18,626 nt of DNA from CAYWOS01 sp964459985 (GTDB lineage: Bacteria > Bacillota > Clostridia > Christensenellales > Aristaeellaceae): contig CAYWOS010000045.1 of assembly GCA_964459985.1 (NCBI GenBank), positions 1-18,626 of the forward strand, in the 5' to 3' direction. This document shows, piece by piece, positions 13,753 to 18,626 of this stretch; the stretch's first letter is position 1; every line of letters starts with the position of its first letter. A program made the position numbers and the translations under genes. Below the pieces are notes generated by a model that saw only the letters and a list, made by a program, of their open reading frames with translations, was not told the DNA's origin and searched no databases.

Positions 13753-15042
13753 TCACGGCGTCAGGCGGTTCGGGCCCCTGAAGAGGAACATGACTTCCTT
13801 GATGGGAATGCCCAAAAGCAGCATGGTCAGGCGGTCGACGCCCAGCCCGAAGCCGCCGTGCGGCGGGCAGCCGTAGCGGAAGAAATCCATGTAGAATTTC
13901 ACGTCCTCGCCCAGCCCCTTTTCGTCCGCTTGCTTTTTGAGGCGCTCGTAGCGGTGCTCGCGCTGCGCGCCGGTGGTGATCTCGGTGCCGCGCCAGATCA
14001 GGTCGTACCCGAGCGGATTGCCCGCTTCGTCGCGCATATGATAGAATGCGCGCTTTTCAGGGCCGTAATCGGTGACGAACAGGAATTCATGCCCGAATTT
14101 GTCCATGGACAGCCTGGCGCACAGATGCTCGGCGTCGGTGGTCAGGTCGTTTTTCTCGGATTCCTCCGTCGTATAGCCGTAGCGCTCCTCAAGCTCTTTG
14201 TACACGTCCTGCAGCTTCATTTCGGGGAAGGGCAGCGAGGGCACGATCGTGTCCAGACCGAACAATTCCTTGATCTGATCGCCGTATTTGTCCTTCACGT
14301 CGCGCAGCGCCGCCTGTAAAATTTCCGCCTCGATGTTCATCACGTCGCGGAAGGAATCGATATAGCTCATTTCCAGATCGAAACCCGTGAACTCGGTGGC
14401 GTGCTTGTTGGTGAAGGATTTCTCGGCGCGGAAGACGGGGCCGACCTCGAAAATGCGGTCGAAGCCCGCCGCCATCGCCATTTGCTTGTAGAACTGCGGG
14501 CTTTGCGAAAGATAGCCCTTGCGGTCGAAATATTTCAGCTCGAACACGTCCGAGCCGGACTCGCTCGCCGCGCCGATGAGCTTGGGCGTATGGATTTCGA
14601 GGAAATCGCGGTCGAGCAGGTACTGGCGCATGGCGGCGACCAGTTCGGTCTGCGCCTTGAAAATGAGCAGATTGCGGTCGCTGCGCAGATCGACCCAGCG
14701 ATAGTCCAGCCGCGCGTCGATGGCGGCGTCCTTGGTGATGGGCAGCGGCTCGGCGATCGACTCGATCGTCATGGTTTCGGGCAGCATTTCCACGCCGCCC
14801 AGCTTAACGTACCCGTTTTCGACCACCATGCCCTCGGCGCTCACCACCGATTCGACGGTCAGTTGATCAACGACGGCGGCGATTTCGGGATACTTTTCCT
14901 TTTCGACGGTCAGCTGGATGCGCCCGGAGTAATCGCGCACGACGAGAAACGCCATGGTGCGCTTGTTGCGGATGTTTTCGACGAACCCCTGAATCCTGTT
15001 GATTTCCCCGCGCTTGACGCGCGCGATCAGGCTGCGTTCCAT
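13753..15042 (-). CDS. aspS: Aspartyl-tRNA synthetase, short archaeal-type (possibly non-discriminating)
   Basis: A class IIb synthetase of 429 aa: an N-terminal OB-fold anticodon-binding domain (about 5-100, with INRIQGFVENIRNKRTMAFLVVRD), then the catalytic core with motif 2 FRAEKSFTNKHATEFTGFDLEM (204-225) and motif 3 GFGLGVDRL near residue 405. The length and the lack of a GAD insertion separate it from the usual bacterial AspRS of about 590 aa and place it with archaeal/eukaryotic-type enzymes, which also occur in Clostridia. Such enzymes may charge tRNA-Asp only, or tRNA-Asn as well, which then needs GatCAB; sequence alone does not settle this. The ATG at 15042 has GGAGG 8 nt upstream and lies 29 nt after hisS, so the two form an operon. 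Confidence 0.9.
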   Translation of the reverse strand: MERSLIARVKRGEINRIQGFVENIRNKRTMAFLVVRDYSGRIQLTVEKEKYPEIAAVVDQLTVESVVSAEGMVVENGYVKLGGVEMLPETMTIESIAEPLPITKDAAIDARLDYRWVDLRSDRNLLIFKAQTELVAAMRQYLLDRDFLEIHTPKLIGAASESGSDVFELKYFDRKGYLSQSPQFYKQMAMAAGFDRIFEVGPVFRAEKSFTNKHATEFTGFDLEMSYIDSFRDVMNIEAEILQAALRDVKDKYGDQIKELFGLDTIVPSLPFPEMKLQDVYKELEERYGYTTEESEKNDLTTDAEHLCARLSMDKFGHEFLFVTDYGPEKRAFYHMRDEAGNPLGYDLIWRGTEITTGAQREHRYERLKKQADEKGLGEDVKFYMDFFRYGCPPHGGFGLGVDRLTMLLLGIPIKEVMFLFRGPNRLTP

Positions 15043-15071
15043 ATGTTGATCCTCCCTTGCAAATGCAGGCG

Positions 15072-16337
15072 TTATTTGATCAGATCGGCGATTGTCCGCG
15101 CCGCGCCGTCCAGCAGGATTTCCTTTTCCTCGCGCGTGGCGAGATCGCGCGCCCGCGCCGCGCCGCGCGCCCATTCGTCGCCGCCCACCATCACGATCAG
15201 GCGGCAGCCGAGCTTATCGGCAAACTTGAACTGCGCTTTTAAGCTCCGCGCCGCGTGATCGGTGTCCGCCTTGACGCCCATTTCGCGCAGCGCCGTCGTC
15301 AGCGTGAACGCCGGCGCGCGCATATCGTCCGAAAGCGGCGCGACGAATACGTCGCACACCGAGGGCGACTCGGGCAGAAGGTTTTGATTCGCCAATTCGA
15401 GCAGTATGCGCTCGGTCCCGATGCCGAAGCCCACCGCCGGGCAATCCGGCCCGCCCAGCTCCCCGACCAGCCCGTCGTACCGCCCGCCGCCGCACAGCGC
15501 CAGTCCCTCGCGCCCCGACTGCATGACCACCTCGAACACCGTCTTGGTATAGTAGTCCAGCCCGCGCACGATGTGGCTGTCCACCTCGAAGGGAATGCCC
15601 TGCGCCGCCAGAAGCGCCTTGAGCGCGTCGAAATGCGCGCGGCAGTCGTCGCACAGGCAGTCGATCATCACCGGCGCGTCCCTGACGATCTCTTTGCACT
15701 TTTCTTCCTTGCAGTCGAGCACGCGCAGGGGATTGCGGTCGAACCGCTCGCGGCAGACGGGGCACATCTCCTGAATCCGCGCGCCCAGAAACTCGCGCAG
15801 CTTCTGATGATAGGCGGGGCGGCAGGAAGGGCAGCCGATGGAATTGATGTGCATGACGAGATTTTTCAGCCCCAGATCGGTCAGAATCCCGTACAGCGTC
15901 GTCATCAATTCGGCTTCCGCCGTGGGCGCTTTTGCGCCGAAGCACTCCATGCCGAACTGGTGATGCTCGCGCAGACGCCCGTTCTGCGGCTTTTCGTAGC
16001 GGAAGATGGGCGCGTTCAGGTAATACATTTTGCAGGGGAGCGGCTCGGCGTAGAGCTTGCCCTCGATGAAGGCGCGCACAGCGCCCGCCGTGCCCTCGGG
16101 CTTTAAGGTAATCGAGCGGTCGCCCTTGTCCTTGAAGGTGTACATTTCCTTCTGCACGATGTCGGTGGTGTCGCCCACGCCGCGCAGGAACAGCTCGGTG
16201 TGCTCAAACACCGGCGTACGCGTCTCGCGGTAGCCCGCCAGCGCCGCCGCCGCGCGCATTTTCGCCTCGATATACTGCCACAGATAGCTGTCCTGCGGCA
16301 AAACGTCCTTGGTCCCCTTGGGCGCCTGGGTCAGCAT
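15072..16337 (-). CDS. hisS: Histidyl-tRNA synthetase
   Basis: A 421-aa class II synthetase. Visible: APKGTKDVLP (5-14), TLKPEGTAGAVRAFIE (77-92), the motif 2 region FRYEKPQNGRLREHHQFGMECFG (112-134), the histidine-specific RGLDYYTKTVFE (258-269), GGGRYDGLV (283-291) and motif 3 VGFGIGTERI (302-311), then a C-terminal anticodon-binding domain. Between motif 2 and the HisA motif lies an insertion with four paired-Cys elements (CPSC, CPVC, CKEEKC, CLCDDC; residues 169-232), common in clostridial HisRS and possibly metal-binding. The ATG at 16337 is chosen because GGAGG lies 8 nt upstream; the ATG two codons earlier is too close. It is transcribed from a consensus promoter about 110 nt upstream. 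Confidence 0.96.
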   Translation of the reverse strand: MLTQAPKGTKDVLPQDSYLWQYIEAKMRAAAALAGYRETRTPVFEHTELFLRGVGDTTDIVQKEMYTFKDKGDRSITLKPEGTAGAVRAFIEGKLYAEPLPCKMYYLNAPIFRYEKPQNGRLREHHQFGMECFGAKAPTAEAELMTTLYGILTDLGLKNLVMHINSIGCPSCRPAYHQKLREFLGARIQEMCPVCRERFDRNPLRVLDCKEEKCKEIVRDAPVMIDCLCDDCRAHFDALKALLAAQGIPFEVDSHIVRGLDYYTKTVFEVVMQSGREGLALCGGGRYDGLVGELGGPDCPAVGFGIGTERILLELANQNLLPESPSVCDVFVAPLSDDMRAPAFTLTTALREMGVKADTDHAARSLKAQFKFADKLGCRLIVMVGGDEWARGAARARDLATREEKEILLDGAARTIADLIK

Positions 16338-16431
16338 GCTCATCGCCTCCGAAACGGGGCGTCGCCCCCGGTTTTTCATGAACGCCGCCGCCGCCCGTCC
16401 GATCCGATCAAACGGCGCGCGGCGCGTCGCC

Positions 16432-16468
16432 AAAAATGCCGATACCGCTTCATTATAGCGATATCGGC
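16432..16468 (-). terminator. Intrinsic terminator after pyrH, overlapping the hisS promoter
   Basis: On the minus strand arms GCCGATATCGCT (16457-16468) and AGCGGTATCGGC (16438-16449) pair at 12 positions, one a G-U-type pair, around a 7-nt loop, and are followed by ATTTTT (16432-16437). It begins 24 nt after the pyrH stop. The loop contains most of the TATAAT box of the hisS promoter. A hisS transcript starting near 16445 would lack the first arm, so only read-through RNA from pyrH could form the hairpin. Confidence 0.75.
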
Positions 16469-16480
16469 AATCCTTGTCAA
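16452..16480 (-). promoter_or_regulatory. Consensus promoter of hisS-aspS
   Basis: On the minus strand a perfect TTGACA (16475-16480) and a perfect TATAAT (16452-16457) are separated by 17 bp. The predicted start is near 16445, leaving a leader of about 108 nt before the hisS ATG. The leader holds a GC hairpin (GGGGC/GCCCC) just before the ribosome binding site, but no T-box features are recognised. Confidence 0.9.
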
Positions 16481-16492
16481 ATGAAACGGACG

Positions 16493-17200
16493 TCAGCGCG
16501 CCGGCGTCAGCGTCGTGCCCATGGGATCGCCCGCGAGCACCTTGAGGATGCTTTGGGGATCGTCCAGCTTGAACACGCGCACGACGGGCACCTTGTTTTC
16601 GGCGCACAGCGCGAAGGCGGCGGCGTCCATCACGCGCAGGCGCATGTCCTGCGCCTGTTCGTAGGTGATCGCCGGCAGGAATTTCGCGTCGGGATTCGTT
16701 TTCGGATCGCTGTCGTACACGCCGTCGATGTTCTTGGCGAGCAGCACGGCGTCGGCGCGCAGTTCGACGGCGCGCAGCGCGACGGCGGTATCGGTCGAGA
16801 AAAACGGGTTGCCCGAGCCGCCCGCCAGCAGCGCGATCCCGCCGTTTTCCATCGTTTCAAGCGCCTTGTCGGCGCGGTAAGCATCGCACACGCGCGGCAT
16901 ATCGACGGCGGAAAACACCCGCGACCGCCCGCCGGCCCGCGCGATCGCGTCGGAAAGCGCCAGGCAGTTGATCACCGTGCCCAGCATGCCCATCTGATCG
17001 GCGGTCACGGCGTTCATGTCCTTACCCTGCCGTCCGCGCCAGATATTGCCCGCGCCGCAGACGACGCCGAGCTGCACGCCGCGCCCCGCGGCCGCGATCA
17101 GCGCCCGCGCCGCGCCGTCGAGCACGTCGAAATCAAAGGTTTTCCCCGCCGAGCCGAGCATTTCGCCGCTTAATTTGAGCAGCACCCGTTTGTATTGCAT
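16493..17200 (-). CDS. pyrH: UMP kinase
   Basis: A 235-aa bacterial UMP kinase of the amino-acid-kinase fold, converting UMP to UDP with ATP. Visible: LLKLSGEML (7-15), VCGAGNIWRGR (47-57), the DMNAVTADQMGMLGTVIN segment (61-78), GGSGNPFFSTDTAVALRA (126-143) and LLAKNIDGVYDSDPK. Length matches the family. The ATG at 17200 directly precedes the conserved N-terminus and has AAGGA 11 nt upstream; the longer frame runs back into tsf. Gene order rpsB-tsf-pyrH is standard, but frr, its usual next neighbour, is absent and a terminator follows. Confidence 0.96.
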   Translation of the reverse strand: MQYKRVLLKLSGEMLGSAGKTFDFDVLDGAARALIAAAGRGVQLGVVCGAGNIWRGRQGKDMNAVTADQMGMLGTVINCLALSDAIARAGGRSRVFSAVDMPRVCDAYRADKALETMENGGIALLAGGSGNPFFSTDTAVALRAVELRADAVLLAKNIDGVYDSDPKTNPDAKFLPAITYEQAQDMRLRVMDAAAFALCAENKVPVVRVFKLDDPQSILKVLAGDPMGTTLTPAR

Positions 17201-17232
17201 ATCGCCCGCCGTCCTTTTTCGCTGTCGACATG

Positions 17233-17268
17233 AAAAGACCGCGACGGGGCTTATCGCCGCGCGCGGTC
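17233..17268 (-). terminator. Terminator/attenuator between tsf and pyrH
   Basis: On the minus strand a 7-bp stem GACCGCG/CGCGGTC (arms 17262-17268 and 17237-17243), with a smaller GGC/GCC stem in the 18-nt loop, is followed by TTTT (17233-17236). It begins 8 nt after the tsf stop. The 32 nt left before pyrH show no promoter, so partial termination that lowers pyrH relative to rpsB-tsf is more likely than a complete stop. Confidence 0.6.
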
Positions 17269-17276
17269 CCGATGGA

Positions 17277-17930
17277 TTACGCCTTTTTGGTGAGCTCGTC
17301 GATTTCGGCGGCGAGATCGGAGGTTTTCTTTTCGATGCCCTCGCCGCGCTCATAGCGCACGAAGCGGCGGATGGAGATCTTTTCGCCGCTGGCGAGCGTC
17401 GCCTCGTTCACGAGCGTCGCCACCGTGATGTCGGGATTCTTGACGAAGGGCTGATCGACGAGGCAGAAATCCTTGTAATACTTCTCGATGCGGCCTTCGA
17501 CCATCCTCTCGATGATCTTTTCGGGCTTGCCCTCGTTGAGCGCCTGCGTGCGCAGAATTTCCTTTTCGTTCTCCAGCACGGCGGCGGGGACTTCCTCGCG
17601 GCTGACGTAGAGCGGATTGGCGGCGGCGATTTGCAGCGCGATATCGTGGCACAGGTTTTTGAAGGTGTCGGTCTTGGCGACGAAGTCGGTCTCGCAGTTG
17701 ACCTCGACGAGCACGCCGATCTTGCCGCCCATGTGGATGTAGCTGTCGACCGCGCCCTCGGCGGCGATGCGGCCCGCCTTCTTGGCGGCGGCGGCGAGAC
17801 CCTTCTCGCGGAGATAGGCGATCGCTTTATCCATATCGCCGTCGTTCTGGACGAGCGCTTTTTTGCAATCGAGCATGCCGGCCTGCGTGCGTTCGCGCAG
17901 TTCCTTGACCAACGCGGTGGTTACTTCCAT
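17277..17930 (-). CDS. tsf: Translation elongation factor Ts
   Basis: A 217-aa guanine-nucleotide exchange factor for EF-Tu. The N-terminal UBA-like domain shows VKELRERTQAGMLDCKKAL (8-26) and DMDKAIAYLREKGLAAAAKKAGRIAAEG (32-59). The core shows VDSYIHMGGKIGVLVEVNCETDFVAK (61-86), including the conserved TDFVA element, then a shorter dimerisation region. The length fits the shorter Ts proteins of Firmicutes and related bacteria rather than the 283-aa E. coli form. The ATG at 17930 has GGAGG 8 nt upstream. It follows rpsB by 39 bp, the classic operon. Confidence 0.97.
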   Translation of the reverse strand: MEVTTALVKELRERTQAGMLDCKKALVQNDGDMDKAIAYLREKGLAAAAKKAGRIAAEGAVDSYIHMGGKIGVLVEVNCETDFVAKTDTFKNLCHDIALQIAAANPLYVSREEVPAAVLENEKEILRTQALNEGKPEKIIERMVEGRIEKYYKDFCLVDQPFVKNPDITVATLVNEATLASGEKISIRRFVRYERGEGIEKKTSDLAAEIDELTKKA

Positions 17931-17969
17931 GGTGAATTCCTCCTGTCTGTTGATAAACGCGAATCCCGA

Positions 17970-18626
17970 TTATTCGGCGTCGGTGGCGTCGTCGGCGTCG
18001 CTGTCGGCTTCGCCCTGCTCGCCCTGCTTGCCCTCGAGCACGGCGTCGGCCATCTTGCCGGCGATCAGTTTGACCGCGCGGATGGCGTCGTCGTTGCCGG
18101 GGATCACGTAATCGATCTCGTCGGGATCGCAGTTGGTGTCAACGATGCCCACGATGGGAATGCCCAGCGTGCGCGCCTCGGCGACGGCGATATGCTCCTT
18201 GCGGGGATCGACGACGAACAGCGCGCCGGGGAGCTTTTTCATTTCGCGGATGCCGCCCAGATTCGCCTCGAGCTTTTCGCGCTCGTGCTCGATCTTGATG
18301 ACTTCCTTCTTGGGCAGCACGTCGAACTGACCGGCCTGCTCCATCTTGTCGATGGCGTTCAGGCGGTCGACGCGTGTGCGGATGGTGCGGAAGTTGGTCA
18401 GCATGCCGCCGAGCCAGCGGTTATTGACATAGAACATGTTGCAGCGCTCGGCTTCGGACTGGATGCTTTCCTGCGCCTGCTTCTTGGTGCCCACGAACAG
18501 CACGGTCTTGCCTTCCATCGCCAGATTGCGCACGAACATGTACGCCTCGTCGATCTTGCGGACGGTCTTTTGCAGGTCGATGATGTAGATGCCGTTGCGT
18601 TCGGTGAAGATGTACTGCGCCATCTT
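17970..18626 (-). CDS. rpsB: 30S ribosomal protein S2 (5' end outside window)
   Basis: The frame stays open to the window edge, and the visible sequence starts at KMAQYIFTERNGIYIIDLQKT, which in S2 lies about 25 residues after the true start. The N-terminal VHFGHQ region is therefore missing and the first visible Met is internal. Conserved blocks include TVLFVGTKKQAQESI, YVNNRWLGGMLTNF, KLPGALFVVDPRKEHIAVAEA, GIPIVGIVDTNCDPDEIDYVIPGNDDAIRA. After the core, the C-terminus adds an acidic Glu/Asp/Ala tail (EADSDADDATDAE), seen in some Gram-positive S2 proteins. Confidence 0.97.
   Translation of the reverse strand, partial: KMAQYIFTERNGIYIIDLQKTVRKIDEAYMFVRNLAMEGKTVLFVGTKKQAQESIQSEAERCNMFYVNNRWLGGMLTNFRTIRTRVDRLNAIDKMEQAGQFDVLPKKEVIKIEHEREKLEANLGGIREMKKLPGALFVVDPRKEHIAVAEARTLGIPIVGIVDTNCDPDEIDYVIPGNDDAIRAVKLIAGKMADAVLEGKQGEQGEADSDADDATDAE

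Noticed and set aside
16338..16451. T-box riboswitch in the hisS leader
   Set aside because: The leader is only about 108 nt, and no T-box sequence or antiterminator/terminator pair is visible.

Overview
The window looks like a draft contig from a GC-rich (roughly 60-65% G+C) low-GC-lineage relative, most likely an uncultured member of the Clostridia. Pointers are the Asp23/AmaP/DUF2273 cluster, the DUF6106- and DUF5317-type membrane proteins, a cysteine desulfurase-ThiI pair of the Bacillus/Clostridium kind, Gram-positive GGAGG ribosome binding sites and near-consensus TTGACA/TATAAT promoters. A run of exactly 100 N at 12940-13039 is an assembly gap. Apart from the truncated gene at the left edge, every supported gene lies on the minus strand, so the window is best read from right to left.

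Right end, 16493-18626: rpsB (5' end outside the window), tsf and pyrH, the conserved translation and pyrimidine cluster. A terminator-like hairpin lies between tsf and pyrH. The usual frr is not downstream. Instead a hairpin with a T-run (16432-16468) closes the cluster, and its loop holds the -10 box of a perfect-consensus promoter for hisS and a short archaeal-type aspS (13753-16337).

Middle, 6548-13680: a promoter at 13710-13738 starts a tightly packed, partly overlapping series: asp23-like gene, amaP, DUF2273 gene, nusB, a TsaD/Kae1-like paralogue, folD, xseA, xseB, a polyprenyl diphosphate synthase (ispA-like), a YuiD-type PAP2 membrane protein and a DUF6106-type protein. It joins a membrane-anchored envelope-stress module to antitermination, one-carbon metabolism, DNA repair and isoprenoid synthesis. 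The Asp23 protein carries a striking C-terminal tail of 13-residue Cys/Glu/Ala repeats (CECxEC), interrupted by the gap.

Left part: four 41-bp tandem repeats (5793-5956) lie just upstream of a cysteine desulfurase-thiI pair for tRNA 4-thiouridine synthesis (3486-5781). Next come a 218-aa conserved protein of unknown function with its own strong promoter, a 26-residue hydrophobic micro-ORF whose ribosome binding site is partly covered by a long inverted repeat, a hairpin-rich intergenic stretch, a membrane HD-GYP phosphodiesterase and a DUF5317 membrane protein, closed by a terminator at 442-460. Convergent to this, on the plus strand, is the 3' end of a Gfo/Idh/MocA-type oxidoreductase gene.

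Most of the window is ordinary housekeeping. The unusual signals are the Cys-repeat tail on Asp23, the 41-bp repeats, the micro-ORF leader and the nested promoter/terminator between pyrH and hisS.
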